The notes below the pieces were generated by a model. It did not search any database. It was not told the DNA's origin and saw only the letters and a program-made list of their open reading frames with translations. The position numbers and the translations under genes are program-made. This document shows positions 46,467-55,764 of a DNA stretch of 64,000 nt, one piece after another. The stretch's first letter is position 1; the number at the start of each line of letters is the position of its first letter. Source of the stretch: SAR202 cluster bacterium (lineage in GTDB: Bacteria; Chloroflexota; Dehalococcoidia; Lucifugimonadales; GCA-2712585); assembly GCA_016872285.1 (NCBI GenBank), contig VGZZ01000005.1, forward strand, positions 1 through 64,000, read 5' to 3'.

Positions 46467-47600
46467 ATGAGGCGCTTCTTTAAAACCTTGGGCCTCGTCA
46501 TACTGCTAATCCTCCTCGCCCTCTCCGTCTTCCTCGGCGCCACCCGACAAGGCCGCGCCACCACCAAGTCCATCCTCTTCATTCCCCAGGTCTTCAACAT
46601 GCCCGTCCGGCCCCTGGAATGGTTCACTAACGAACCCATCGTCCAGCGCGTCACCTTCCCCATCCCCGACGGCATCGGCCAGGGCGACCTATACCGCCCT
46701 CCCGGCGACGGCCCCTATGGCGCCGCCCTCCTCTTCCTCGGCGTCGCCCCCGCCGGCCCTGACGACGCCCGCGTCCTCCGCCTCGGCAAAGCCCTGGCCC
46801 GCTCCAACATGGTCACGCTGTTCTACTGGTCGCCCTCTATGCGAGAGAAGCGCATGGAGCCTGACGACATCCATAACCTCGTCGCCGCCTTCCAGTACCT
46901 CCACAGCCTTCCCTTCGTCGATCCTGAGCGAGTCGGCATGGGCGGCTTCTGCGTCGGCGCCAGCTACGCCCTTATGGCCGCCTCCCAGCCCCAAATAAAT
47001 GAGAACGTATCCTTCGTCAACGCCTTCGGTCCTTACTTCAGTATGCCTGAATTGGTGCTAGCCATTGCCACCAGGAAGAAATTCTCCAACGGCCAGTATG
47101 TCGATTGGGAACCCGATAGGCTCACCCGGGAAGTCTTCATTACTCACATCACCAGGGACTTGCCCGATAACGAGGGGGCGATCTTGAGAGACACCTTTCA
47201 GCAAAACTCGCCTGAGACCATAAACCCGAACGCTCTGTCTCAAGAAGGACAGGCCGCTTACCAACTCCTTAACATCCCATCCATGGAACAAGCCGCTGAG
47301 GCAATCTCGCGGCTGCCTGATAAGACTCGCGAAAATTTGCTTCAGGTCTCGCCTTCCACATACCTCGGCGACCTCCAGGCCCGTGTCCTCATAATGCACG
47401 ACCGCGAGGACGATCTCGTCCCCGCCTACGAGTCCCAGCGTCTTTACGATGTCCTAAAAGCCAACAACAAAGACGTCACCCACACCGAGTACGGTATCTT
47501 CCGCCACGTCACCCCCGACCTAGCCGGCGGCCTCGACGCTATGGCAGAACTCTGGCGCTTCTCCCGCCACATGCATTCCATCATGATGCAGGCCACCTAG
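46467..47600 (+). CDS. Membrane-anchored dienelactone-hydrolase-like alpha/beta hydrolase
   Basis: 377 residues. N-terminal anchor helix (about 8-25), then an alpha/beta hydrolase domain. The nucleophile elbow GGFCVGAS has Cys162, the dienelactone hydrolase type, instead of Ser. The acid and base are likely in HDREDDLVP and FRHVTPD. Substrate unknown; it would act outside or at the membrane. Stands alone between repeat-rich gaps. Confidence 0.8.
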   Translation: MRRFFKTLGLVILLILLALSVFLGATRQGRATTKSILFIPQVFNMPVRPLEWFTNEPIVQRVTFPIPDGIGQGDLYRPPGDGPYGAALLFLGVAPAGPDDARVLRLGKALARSNMVTLFYWSPSMREKRMEPDDIHNLVAAFQYLHSLPFVDPERVGMGGFCVGASYALMAASQPQINENVSFVNAFGPYFSMPELVLAIATRKKFSNGQYVDWEPDRLTREVFITHITRDLPDNEGAILRDTFQQNSPETINPNALSQEGQAAYQLLNIPSMEQAAEAISRLPDKTRENLLQVSPSTYLGDLQARVLIMHDREDDLVPAYESQRLYDVLKANNKDVTHTEYGIFRHVTPDLAGGLDAMAELWRFSRHMHSIMMQAT

Positions 47601-47607
47601 CCGCTTT

Positions 47608-47656
47608 TGTCATTCTGAGACGCAGTTTGTATTTAGACGTAGTCAAGGGACCTATG
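47608..47656. repeat. Family R4 hairpin repeat, copy C (degenerate)
   Basis: GTCATTCTGAGACGCAGTTT, GTAT, then AGACGTAGTCAAGGGACCT. Recognisable but with a weakened stem. Confidence 0.5.
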
Positions 47657-47694
47657 CCCAAAGACGACCTTTCAACTACCTCCAACCTGGGCCA

Positions 47695-47815
47695 TCTCGT
47701 CAGGTTCTCCCTCTTCTCCTATTGAAAAGGAGAAGAGGGAGTTAGAGGGTGATGAGGTGATCCTACTTTCTCTTCCCCTTCCAGCAGGAAGGGGATAAAG
47801 GGGATGGTATCCCAC
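47695..47815. repeat. Dispersed repeat, family R3
   Basis: Hairpin CTTCTCCTATTGAAAAGGAGAAG, GTGATGAGG, then a second hairpin CCCCTTCCAGCAGGAAGGGG and a tail ending ATCCCACTTAAGA, as at 60830. Confidence 0.7.
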
Positions 47816-47915
47816 TTAAGACCGACGAATGTGCTGTCCATTAAACGTTTGACGGGATTACGATAAGAGGCTTGCGTCAAACTGAACTCCTTGCTCCGCG
47901 CACCATCGATAACTA

Positions 47916-48251
47916 TCACTTCAACCGCAGTCTTGAAACCTCAACCGTAGGCCTGTTCAGCATCCCGCACCGCATCCTGCACTCCTCCACCACGTCCCTC
48001 GGCGCCAGCTTCACCGCCATAAACACCAGTCCGCCGACGACCAACAGGTCGTCCAGCTGTCCTAACACTGGCACAAAGTCCGGCACCAAGTCGATAGGCG
48101 AGACTAGATACAGCGTCGCCATCCCCAGCAGCCCCCTTGAAATCAAGGGCGTCCTTGGATGCGCCGCCAGCTCCTTCAGGAATTGTGCTTCCCTTTTGAA
48201 TAGCTTGGTAAAAGCCGCCCACAACAACCGCCGCCTCAGTAACGCCAGCAT
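47916..48251 (-). CDS. DUF1232/YkvA-like membrane protein
   Basis: 111 residues. The DUF1232 core YLVSPIDLVPDFVPVLGQLDD is unmistakable, in a protein with one or two membrane helices. Function unknown. Its start overlaps the end of the thioredoxin reductase gene by 16 nt, so it is the second gene of that operon. Confidence 0.87.
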   Translation of the reverse strand: MLALLRRRLLWAAFTKLFKREAQFLKELAAHPRTPLISRGLLGMATLYLVSPIDLVPDFVPVLGQLDDLLVVGGLVFMAVKLAPRDVVEECRMRCGMLNRPTVEVSRLRLK

Positions 48252-49201
48252 CCCAACCCACCTCTAACCTTCGAGTTGCTTCTTTTTGTCTTCAAGTACC
48301 TGTACGCGCTGATGGCCGCTGTCGCCCCATCCCCCGCTGCGCTGGCTAGCTGCCCCGACGACCTCTGCCGGATATCCCCCGCCGCGAACACTCCCGGCAT
48401 CTCCGTCCCCATATCCAGCCCCACCCCAATATGCCCGGCCTTGTCCAGCTTCAGCGCCTTGCTTACAAATCGAGTGTTCGGCTCCAACCCCACATATACA
48501 AACAGCCCAGAAAGTTCCACCTGCCCGGCCTCGCCCGTCTGCCCGTCCTTCACCCTCACCCCGCTCAACATCTCATCCCCCAATAGCTCCTCCACCACAG
48601 TGTTCCATCGTACCTCAATCTTGGGGCTGCCCGCCACCCGCTCTTGCAGGACCCTCTGCGTCCGCATCTCCCCTCGACGATGGAACAGCACCACCTTCGA
48701 CGCGTAATTAGCCAGCGTCAGCGCCTCGTCCGCCGCCGAATCCCCGCCGCCGACCACTCCCACCACCTGGTCCTGGAACAGCGGCCCGTCGCATGTCGCG
48801 CAGTGCGACAGTCCCCGCCCTTGCATCTCCTCCTCCCGCGCCAGCCCCAGCCTCCGCAGCGACGACCCCGCCGCCACTATCACCGCCGCCGCCCGGTATT
48901 CGCCTTCCTCCGTTGCCAGCACCCTATCCTCCCCCTCCAGCCTCAAATCGACAACCTCATCCGTCAAAATCTCCGCCCCCGCGTTCATCGCCTGCTCCTG
49001 TATCAGCGGCGCCAGTTCCGCCCCCGATATACCCTGCGGAAACCCCGGAAAATTCTCGATTCGCTCCACATTTATAATCTGCGCCCCGGGCATCATGCGC
49101 TCAAGCACAGCCGTCCGCAGGCCGTAGCGCGCGGCGTACAGCCCCGCCGTCAGCCCCGCCACCCCTGCCCCGACTATTAGCAAATCATATTTCTTATCCA
49201 C
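48236..49201 (-). CDS. trxB: Thioredoxin reductase-like FAD/NAD(P)H disulfide reductase
   Basis: 321 residues. FAD site GAGVAGLTAG at 11-20, redox pair CATC (C134, C137) before DGP, NADPH site GVVGGGDSAADEAL, and C-terminal FAD motif GVFAAGDIR. Reduces thioredoxin with NADPH, possibly supplying the ResA-type path. GTG start at 49201 with GGAGG 4 nt upstream. The last 20 residues are Arg/Lys-rich and not conserved. Confidence 0.92.
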   Translation of the reverse strand: MDKKYDLLIVGAGVAGLTAGLYAARYGLRTAVLERMMPGAQIINVERIENFPGFPQGISGAELAPLIQEQAMNAGAEILTDEVVDLRLEGEDRVLATEEGEYRAAAVIVAAGSSLRRLGLAREEEMQGRGLSHCATCDGPLFQDQVVGVVGGGDSAADEALTLANYASKVVLFHRRGEMRTQRVLQERVAGSPKIEVRWNTVVEELLGDEMLSGVRVKDGQTGEAGQVELSGLFVYVGLEPNTRFVSKALKLDKAGHIGVGLDMGTEMPGVFAAGDIRQRSSGQLASAAGDGATAAISAYRYLKTKRSNSKVRGGLGCWRY

Positions 49202-49267
49202 GTATCCTCCACGTTTGGCTGGACGGCTCTGCTAAGGACACCCTAACTGAGCAAGCCTGGATTCTCC

Positions 49268-49385
49268 CCTTCTTCTTTCCTCTCCCCTTGTGGGAGAGGA
49301 TTATGGAACACCTTAATTCCCATGTAATCGTGACATCCCGATGCTAATCGGGAAGGTGAGGGGTAAAACCCTAGAAGCACAATGC
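49268..49385. repeat. Dispersed repeat, family R2 (interrupted)
   Basis: CTCTCCCCTTGTGGGAGAG hairpin, about 30 bp of other sequence, a small CATCCCGATGCTAATCGGGA hairpin, then GTGAGGGGTAAAACCCTAG. Confidence 0.65.
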
Positions 49386-49437
49386 AAGTATTATGGTCAC
49401 CTTCCACGCTGCGAATATCCCCTGCCCCTTGAAACAA

Positions 49438-49470
49438 TTCAGGCCGCAAGCGTGCAGCCTGCGGCCTGAA
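49438..49470 (-). terminator. Intrinsic terminator of the aminomutase gene
   Basis: Perfect 11-bp stem TTCAGGCCGCA/TGCGGCCTGAA with an 11-nt loop, about 20 bp past the stop, followed in the minus direction by ATTGTTTC (less uniform than a T run). Confidence 0.7.
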
Positions 49471-49491
49471 CAAACTCTCAATCAACGGAAC

Positions 49492-50826
49492 CTACACCAG
49501 GTTCTCCTTCCGCATGGCCGACAGCGTCTTCTCGAAGGCACCCACTGTCTTCTCCACGTCTTTCTTCGTATGCACCGCGCTGACGATGAACCCTCGTCCG
49601 CCCATAATGTCCACGCCATTGTTGATCATCGACTTCTTGAAATTGGGCAGCGCGCCGGCCTTGGCCCCATGGTGCAGCTTCTCGGATGACACCTTCCACA
49701 CCTCCTCCGGGTCGCTCTCGACGCCGAAGGCTATCAGCACCAGCGACGACACCCCGTGGGCCACGCCCGGCACCTCCATCTTCGAGAACACCTCGTTCAA
49801 GCCTTTGCGAAGCTCCGCCGCCGTGGCGTCAGCCCTGGCGTTTATCGGCTCCTTGGCCAGCATTTCCAGGGCCGTGTACCCCGCCACCGCAGACAGCGGG
49901 TTGGCGTTGAACGTCCCGTTATGCGCCACACGCCTCTTGTTGTCAAAGGCCGCGTCGCCTCGATGCTGAATCATGTCGATGATGTCGGCCTTGCCGCCCA
50001 CAGCGCCGCCCGGCAGTCCTCCCGCCACAATCTTGGCCATAGTCGTTAGGTCAGGTGTAATGCCATACTTCACCTGGGCCCCACCCTTAGACAGCCGGAA
50101 ACCCGTCACCACCTCGTCCAGTATCATCACCACGCCATGCTTCTGCGTAATCTCCCTGAGGCTCTTCAAATAATCCGGGTTCTTCAGCGGGTACTGGCCC
50201 ATGTGCGGTCCCGTCGGCTCGCTGATAACCCCGGCCACGTCCTTGTCCTTCGACAGCAGCCTGTCCAGCGCCTGCAAGTCCCCCGACGGCACCACCGCCA
50301 TCGATTCCCATGTGCTGGCCGGAATGCCGCCAGGACTCCCGTCGCCGCCGGCCATAGCGTAGTCGTGCCAGCCGTGGAAGTGGTCCTGGAACTTTACAAT
50401 CTTGTTCTTGCCCGTGTACGCCCGCGCCATACGCATCGCCATCAGGGTGGCCTCGGTGCCCGAGCTATGGAACCGTATCTTCTCCACCGACGGCATCAGC
50501 GCTTTGATTGCCTTGCCCCACCTCAGCTCATACTCCGTGTTCGCCCCCAGGTGCGTGCCCTTCGCCATCTGGTCCTGTACCACCTTTACGATAGCCTGAT
50601 GCGAGTGACCCAGGATCAGCGCCCCATGACCCGATACATAGTCGACGTACTCAAAGCCGTCCACGTCCCATTTGAGGCCGCCTCTGGCCTCGGTGATATA
50701 CAGCGGGAAGGGCGTCATATATCGCGTGTCGTGCGTGACGCCGTCCGGAAACGTCTCCGCTGACTGTTTGAACAGCGCCGCCGCCTTGGGGTGCTTCTTT
50801 ACATACTCTTCAACGATTGTAGGCAT
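49492..50826 (-). CDS. Glutamate-1-semialdehyde 2,1-aminomutase-like class III aminotransferase
   Basis: 444 residues. PLP fold type I: HSSGTEATLMAMR phosphate-binding loop, LDEVVTGFR with D237-E238, and Schiff-base K265 in TTMAKIVAGG. The pattern is of the HemL group, but several HemL relatives are secondary aminotransferases, so tetrapyrrole synthesis is probable and not certain. ATG at 50826 is preceded by AAAGGAGA; the upstream frame to 50847 is not conserved. Divergent from threonine synthase. Confidence 0.88.
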   Translation of the reverse strand: MPTIVEEYVKKHPKAAALFKQSAETFPDGVTHDTRYMTPFPLYITEARGGLKWDVDGFEYVDYVSGHGALILGHSHQAIVKVVQDQMAKGTHLGANTEYELRWGKAIKALMPSVEKIRFHSSGTEATLMAMRMARAYTGKNKIVKFQDHFHGWHDYAMAGGDGSPGGIPASTWESMAVVPSGDLQALDRLLSKDKDVAGVISEPTGPHMGQYPLKNPDYLKSLREITQKHGVVMILDEVVTGFRLSKGGAQVKYGITPDLTTMAKIVAGGLPGGAVGGKADIIDMIQHRGDAAFDNKRRVAHNGTFNANPLSAVAGYTALEMLAKEPINARADATAAELRKGLNEVFSKMEVPGVAHGVSSLVLIAFGVESDPEEVWKVSSEKLHHGAKAGALPNFKKSMINNGVDIMGGRGFIVSAVHTKKDVEKTVGAFEKTLSAMRKENLV

Positions 50827-50923
50827 TACTGTCTCCTTTTTGAGCAAGTCTAACTCAGTCCCGATTTACGCTTGGCGCCATGATACAATACCGCATGTAT
50901 CACTCTCAAGGAGCGCCTGGCTG

Positions 50924-52099
50924 ATGAAGAGCTACCTCACCCACCTGGAATGCACCGCCTGCGGCAAGACCCATCCCCACGCCCAGGCCATCCGCACCTG
51001 CCCCGACTGTGGCAAGGTCCTCTTCGCCCGCTACGACCTCCCCAAAGCCCGCCGCGAAATCACCCCCAAAGCCTTCCAGGGCCGAGGCAACAGCATGTGG
51101 CGTTTCTTCGAGCTTATGCCAGTCCTCAATGAGCGAAACGTCGTCTCCCTGGGCGAAGGCGGCACGCCCCTCCTCAAAGCCGAGCGCCTCGGCAAAAAGC
51201 TAGGCCTCAAGAACCTCTACCTCAAGGACGAAGGCCTCAACCCCACCGGCTCCTTTAAAGCGCGAGGCCTCTCCGCCGCCGTCTCCAAAGCCAAAGAGGT
51301 CGGCCAGATGCGCGTCACTATACCCACCGCCGGCAATGCCGGCGGCGCCCTGGCCGCTTACGCCGCCCGCGGTGGCCTCGAGTCCTATGTCTTCATGCCC
51401 AAGGACGCTCCCGACGCCAACAAGATCGAATGCCAGGTCCTCGGCTCCAACCTCAACCTCGTCGACGGCCTCATCAGCGACGCTGGCCGCATCTCGCAGG
51501 AAAAGGCTAAAAAAGAAGGCCTCTTCGACCTATCCACCCTTCGCGAGCCTTACCGCGCCGAAGGCAAAAAGACCATGGCCCTGGAGCTAGCCATCGACCT
51601 GGGCTGGAGGGCCCCCGACGCCATTATCTACCCCACCGGCGGCGGCACCGGAATCGTCGGCATGCATAAAGCCTTCAACGAGCTTCGCGAGCTAGGCTGG
51701 ATCGACTCGCCCCAGCCCAAGTTTGTCTCCATCCAGGCGGAAGGCTGCCAGCCCCTCGTCAAAGCCTACCGCGAGGGCGCCGACAAGGCCGAGCCCTACC
51801 CCAACGCTCACACCCTCGCCAGCGGCCTCCGCGTTCCCGGTGTCTTCGCCGACTACATAATCCTCAAAGTGTTACGCGAGACCGGCGGCACAGCCCTCCC
51901 GGTCCCTGACCGCGATATGGTCGCCGCCATGAAAGAGCTAGGCGCCGCCGAGGGCGTCTTCGCATGCCCTGAGGGCGCCGCCACCCTGGCCGGCCTCAAA
52001 CAACTCCTCAAGCAAAACTTCTTCAAAGGCGACGAGACCATCATCCTCATGAACACCGGCTCCGGCCTCAAATACCTGGACGTGCTAAACGCGCATTAG
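50924..52099 (+). CDS. thrC: Threonine synthase
   Basis: 391 residues. N-terminal zinc ribbon (C10, C13, C26, C29), PLP Lys112 in PTGSFKARG, phosphate loop TAGNAGGALAAY, and GGGTGIVG. Converts O-phosphohomoserine to threonine. AAGGAG at 50908-50913 lies 10 nt before the ATG. The open frame upstream to 50672 runs into the divergent gene and is not used. Confidence 0.94.
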   Translation: MKSYLTHLECTACGKTHPHAQAIRTCPDCGKVLFARYDLPKARREITPKAFQGRGNSMWRFFELMPVLNERNVVSLGEGGTPLLKAERLGKKLGLKNLYLKDEGLNPTGSFKARGLSAAVSKAKEVGQMRVTIPTAGNAGGALAAYAARGGLESYVFMPKDAPDANKIECQVLGSNLNLVDGLISDAGRISQEKAKKEGLFDLSTLREPYRAEGKKTMALELAIDLGWRAPDAIIYPTGGGTGIVGMHKAFNELRELGWIDSPQPKFVSIQAEGCQPLVKAYREGADKAEPYPNAHTLASGLRVPGVFADYIILKVLRETGGTALPVPDRDMVAAMKELGAAEGVFACPEGAATLAGLKQLLKQNFFKGDETIILMNTGSGLKYLDVLNAH

Positions 52100-52194
52100 A
52101 ATTAGTTTCGTCCCTAATGAGCCTGTTCGGCCTTCAGACTTTCATAGTTCGTACAGTTGCGTTCAGGTAAGACTAGTGGTTTGAAGCGAGCGTT

Positions 52195-52405
52195 ACCCAT
52201 TCTGGTTCTCCCCCTTCGGCCTGGAAGGCGCAGGGGGAGCTAGACGCTGTCCCGAGCCCGCCTCAGGCGGGCCGAAGGAGGGGGTTGTGGTGGTTTATTT
52301 TCTTTCCCTCTTCTCCCGTAGTTGGGAGAAGAGGGCTGTAAGCTCGCCGTGGCGAGATAAAGGGTGATGAGGGCCTCTCGGTTAAAGCCAAGGCTAGCTT
52401 TTCAG
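52195..52405. repeat. Dispersed composite repeat, family R3
   Basis: GCCCGCC-TCA-GGCGGGC, CCGAAGGAGGGGGTTGTGG, pyrimidine tract, CTTCTCCCGTAGTTGGGAGAAG, GCTCGCCGTGGCGAG and AAAGGGTGATGAGG. Same modules and order as 32372-32660, but the first stem has a C-G pair where that copy has T-A. The rest of the gap 52100-52506 shows nothing. Confidence 0.75.
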
Positions 52406-52576
52406 ACAAAGCTCATCAATGCAGGGAGCTCCAAGTTTGCCCTTTCGTACAGTGCCGCGCCCCCTTAACGGCTGATACCTGCCACATCTAACCACTGCTA
52501 AAGTTATGAAAACTACCCTCGGAGCAGTTGTGGCCCAGGTACCCGCCCGCGAAAATCTATTCCAGGCCTTCCTCCA

Positions 52577-53830
52577 ATGGGGCGCCAGAGGCCTCCCCAC
52601 CCGCCGCCTGCGGCCAGGTTCTACGCCGCGGCCCTGGTCTTTGTGATAAAAAAGCTCCTCCAACACGAACGGGCCAGCCATTCCCCCATCGCCTCCGACT
52701 TCCTCAACCGCTTGTTCCCGGACGCCAATCTTCATTTGCAGGGCGATTGGGATATAGAGAGTCCCATGGCTGACCACGCCGACGGTGAACCCGACATCAT
52801 TATCACCGCCCCCGGACTCCTCGCCTTCCTGAAGGTCACCGAGTCTAAGCGGGCAAACCCAAAACGGCTTGCTCCCCAAGTTCGCGCTCTCCACGCGTCG
52901 TTAGCCAATGAGGGAGCGCGGCAAGGCGTGCGCGCCACCCTTCTTCTCCTCACCCCCTTCGGCGGGCAGTCCCATAAGGCGTCTTCTACCTTTGAATCCT
53001 CCTGGCTTAGGGCCTCGCAGCTCCTAGGAGAAATCGACGAGTCGCTGCCAGCCGGCCCCTCCAGCATGGAAGACGCTCTACGTACCCGCGGCCTCATTCA
53101 AACCTTTCGACAGTTCCTGAAGGAGAACGGCCTCGCGGTCGAGAAGCTCCATCACGCCCCCACATCCAGCGACCTCCCAAGCGTTGTCAGCCTCCTGATG
53201 CAAGTTCGATGGGCGCTGGAAGCTCAAGGCTTGAGCGCCGGCAAGAACGAAGGCCATTCCCCCGCCAGCATCGGCGATTGGATGGGCTGGCAGCTTAAGT
53301 CCCGCCGCAAAGCTCCTCGATATTCCTGCGGCATCTACCTCAGCTTCCCCTCCGAAATCGTAGTCCGCTGCCACGGCGCGGCGGACTCCCACCTGCCCCA
53401 AATACCAGGCCGCGCTATCACTGGCGGCAACTGGCTCCCCCTGAAAGACGGCTTCGAGTACCGCACCCTCGACGGCGGCTATATCCTAGAGATCAGGAAG
53501 CCCCTCCCTAACCAGTTCCCCATCTCTACCGTCGAAAAACAGGTTGCCCGAGTCCAGGACATCATCAAGGCCGCTCTGGATATAGTCGAATTCAAAGACT
53601 CTTTGGAGGACTCCCCTAAAAGCCGTTTTCCATCGGGCTGCGTCAAGTCAACCCTGGACCAGAAAATTGGGAAGTCTCGCCCTTATTTCATCCCGCCCTC
53701 CACGCCCAAATTCGCTTCAAAAGGCCATCGGACCGCCAGCCAGCGGACGCTTCTCTTGCAAAAACAGGCAAAGCCTTCGCCCTACTCCTTCCTCGCCTCC
53801 GGATGCTACCTTTCCGCCCATTCCTCCTAA
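52577..53830 (+). CDS. Hypothetical protein, probable frameshift near the N-terminus
   Basis: 417 residues from the ATG at 52577; not recognised. The middle (GEPDIIITAPGLLAFLKV) loosely recalls PD-(D/E)xK nuclease cores, but the ExK is not evident. A separate ATG at 52507 opens another frame (MKTTLGAVVAQVPARENLFQ) that looks like the natural N-terminus and stops at about 52647. Natural-looking sequence resumes in the present frame at ARFYAAALVFVIKKLL. One indel in between would join them. The last 80 residues are Ser/Lys/Pro-rich. Confidence 0.6.
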   Translation: MGRQRPPHPPPAARFYAAALVFVIKKLLQHERASHSPIASDFLNRLFPDANLHLQGDWDIESPMADHADGEPDIIITAPGLLAFLKVTESKRANPKRLAPQVRALHASLANEGARQGVRATLLLLTPFGGQSHKASSTFESSWLRASQLLGEIDESLPAGPSSMEDALRTRGLIQTFRQFLKENGLAVEKLHHAPTSSDLPSVVSLLMQVRWALEAQGLSAGKNEGHSPASIGDWMGWQLKSRRKAPRYSCGIYLSFPSEIVVRCHGAADSHLPQIPGRAITGGNWLPLKDGFEYRTLDGGYILEIRKPLPNQFPISTVEKQVARVQDIIKAALDIVEFKDSLEDSPKSRFPSGCVKSTLDQKIGKSRPYFIPPSTPKFASKGHRTASQRTLLLQKQAKPSPYSFLASGCYLSAHSS

Positions 53831-53894
53831 CACCACTCTTCCCTGAACGTCTGTCGCCAGTTGAGGATTGTGGCTTATGAAAAGAAGTATTCTG

Positions 53895-53945
53895 TCATTC
53901 TGAACGAAGTCGGTGCTCCGACGCAGTCGAAGAATCAGTTATGAC
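53895..53945. repeat. Family R4 hairpin repeat, copy D
   Basis: GTCATTCTGAACGAA, stem GTCGG, loop TGCT, CCGAC, then TCGAAGAATCAG. The inner stem sequence differs from copy B (GCCTG/CAGGC) but stays fully complementary. The rest of the gap 53831-54125 shows nothing. Confidence 0.75.
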
Positions 53946-54125
53946 GGTAACTCCGCTAGCCTTATCAGTGACACACTCCACTTTCCTTGCCGTCCGCAAT
54001 TCCTGTCAACCATCCGCAATTAATGCCAACTATCCAAGGAACCTTATCTTCACTCGTACTTCTTCTTGCCCACTAACTCTCCCTGATGCTACCATGACCT
54101 CTGAACCTAAATGGGAAGGCGAGTC

Positions 54126-55025
54126 ATGGAAGTAGTCCTTAGCGCACCCCGGGGCTTCTGCGCCGGGGTAGTCCGCGCTATCGAAGTCGTTGAACTCTGC
54201 CTCGAGCGCTTTAACCCGCCCATTTATGTAAAGCACCAGATCGTCCACAACCCCTACGTCGTCGCCGCCCTCGAAAAGAAAGGCGCCATCACCGTCGAGG
54301 ACGTGGATGAAATCCCCCCCGGCTCCACCGTCGTCTTCTCCGCCCACGGCTCGCCGCCCGAAGACTTCCAGAAGGCCAAAGACCGGAGCCTTCGCGTCAT
54401 CGACGCCACCTGCCCCCTCGTTACGCGCGTTCACAACGAGGCCCTCAAGTACAGCCGAGAAGGCAAAAAGCTCGTCCTCGTTGGCCACCGCGGCCACGCC
54501 GAAGTCCGCGGCACCATGGGCCAGTCCCCCATGCTCCTCATCGACGACCGTCACGTCAACGACGTCCCATCTTGGAATCCCAACACGGAAATCGCTGTCC
54601 TCACCCAGACTACCCTCTCCGTGGACGATACCGCCAAAGCCATCGGCCGCATCAAGGAACGCTTCCCCAGCGCCATTATCCGCAACGACGTCTGTTACGC
54701 CACCACCAACCGCCAGGAGGCCGTCAAAAAGCTCGCCAAAGTTGTGGACCTGGTCCTGGTCATCGGCGCCGAGAACTCCTCCAACTGCAACCGCCTCCGT
54801 GAGGTGGCCGAAAGTTATGGCGTCCCCGCCTACCTCATCAACGGCGCCAACGAACTGAAAAACGAGTGGTTGGAGGGCGTCCAGCGCGTCGGCATCACCT
54901 CCGGCGCCTCCACCCCGGAAATCTTGGTGGAAGAGGTCATAGAAGCCCTCAAGCCCGAGGAAGTCTCCACCCTCAAAGGCGTCGATGAAGACGTAACCTT
55001 CGTCCTCCCCAAAGAACTCCGCTAA
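54126..55025 (+). CDS. ispH: 4-hydroxy-3-methylbut-2-enyl diphosphate reductase IspH
   Basis: 299 residues. The three Fe-S cluster Cys are present: C12 (RGFCAGV), C96 (DATCPLV) and C190 (NDVCYAT), along with the catalytic ATTNRQEA region and GAENSSNCNRL. Last step of the MEP isoprenoid pathway, giving IPP and DMAPP. ATG at 54126 is used, since homology starts there; AAGGCGAG lies 3-10 nt upstream. Confidence 0.97.
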   Translation: MEVVLSAPRGFCAGVVRAIEVVELCLERFNPPIYVKHQIVHNPYVVAALEKKGAITVEDVDEIPPGSTVVFSAHGSPPEDFQKAKDRSLRVIDATCPLVTRVHNEALKYSREGKKLVLVGHRGHAEVRGTMGQSPMLLIDDRHVNDVPSWNPNTEIAVLTQTTLSVDDTAKAIGRIKERFPSAIIRNDVCYATTNRQEAVKKLAKVVDLVLVIGAENSSNCNRLREVAESYGVPAYLINGANELKNEWLEGVQRVGITSGASTPEILVEEVIEALKPEEVSTLKGVDEDVTFVLPKELR

Positions 55026-55149
55026 CCGCCCGATGTCATTGAGCCTCGATATCTTGAGTGATTGCTCTGTCCAGAAAATTCCTTTCTCTCTCAAAATGCT
55101 TAGATCTTGTCGAGGTTTGAAGCATATAAAGAGGGCTGACCGGCACCAA

Positions 55150-55245
55150 GGAAATTCCTTCTCCCCTTGTGCCTGTCCCGAGTACCCCCGAGGGAGGAGA
55201 AGGCGTAGCATGAGGGGTGAATCCCTAGCACTACAAGACACTCAT
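55150..55245. repeat. Chimeric dispersed repeat (R2 with R1 insert)
   Basis: An R2 hairpin beginning CTTCTCCCCTTGTG is interrupted by GCCTGTCCCGAGTACCCCCG, the inner segment of R1, and then continues with GGGTGAATCCCTAGCACTAC. This shows the modules recombine. The rest of the gap 55026-55312 shows no gene. Confidence 0.65.
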
Positions 55246-55312
55246 CAGAGCCAACACTCCCTGTTCATCCCCAAACCAACATGTCGTTCCCGCAGACAGG
55301 CCATCTTATAAA

Positions 55313-55729
55313 ATGAAACCCTACAACCGTCCCCTCACCATCTGGGGCTTCCTCTGGAGCCTCCCCGTCACCGTCCTCGGCCTCCCCCTGGCCCTCCTCT
55401 CCTTCCCCTCCCTCGGCCTCCGCGGCGGCGTCCTCCTCTGCGTCGGCAACCGGGGCTTCGCCCACCTCTTCCTCGCCAAACGCGGCTACGCCGCTATAAC
55501 CCTTGGCCATATCCTCATCGCCATCCGGCCTCCGCCCAACCACCTTTGGCAGCACGAGCGCGAGCACACCCGCCAGGCCCAGCGCCTTGGCATCTTCTTC
55601 CTCCTCGCCTATCTCTTCTTCCTGGCCCGCCACGGCTACCGACAGAATCCCTTCGAAGTCGCTGCCCGCCAGGTCCAGGACCAGTTCCGCGCCGACAATC
55701 CCGCTATCGCCGACCAGCTAATCGGCTAA
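55313..55729 (+). CDS. Small membrane protein with HExxH motif
   Basis: 138 residues. Membrane segments at about 10-32 and 92-108; between them WQHEREHTRQAQRLG contains HEREH, a zinc-metallopeptidase-type HExxH close to the membrane. Relatives with EHE-x-VH-x-RQ-like motifs occur as uncharacterised membrane proteins. A third ligand is not obvious, so enzymatic activity is unproven. It is 35 bp upstream of queF. Confidence 0.65.
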   Translation: MKPYNRPLTIWGFLWSLPVTVLGLPLALLSFPSLGLRGGVLLCVGNRGFAHLFLAKRGYAAITLGHILIAIRPPPNHLWQHEREHTRQAQRLGIFFLLAYLFFLARHGYRQNPFEVAARQVQDQFRADNPAIADQLIG

Positions 55730-55764
55730 AATAGACCTTACTTACTCCGCATCGGAGGCTTCTA

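Noticed and set aside
54030-55241. Long antisense frame opposite ispH
   Set aside because: It covers ispH with all three cluster cysteines intact on the plus strand, so the antisense frame is incidental.
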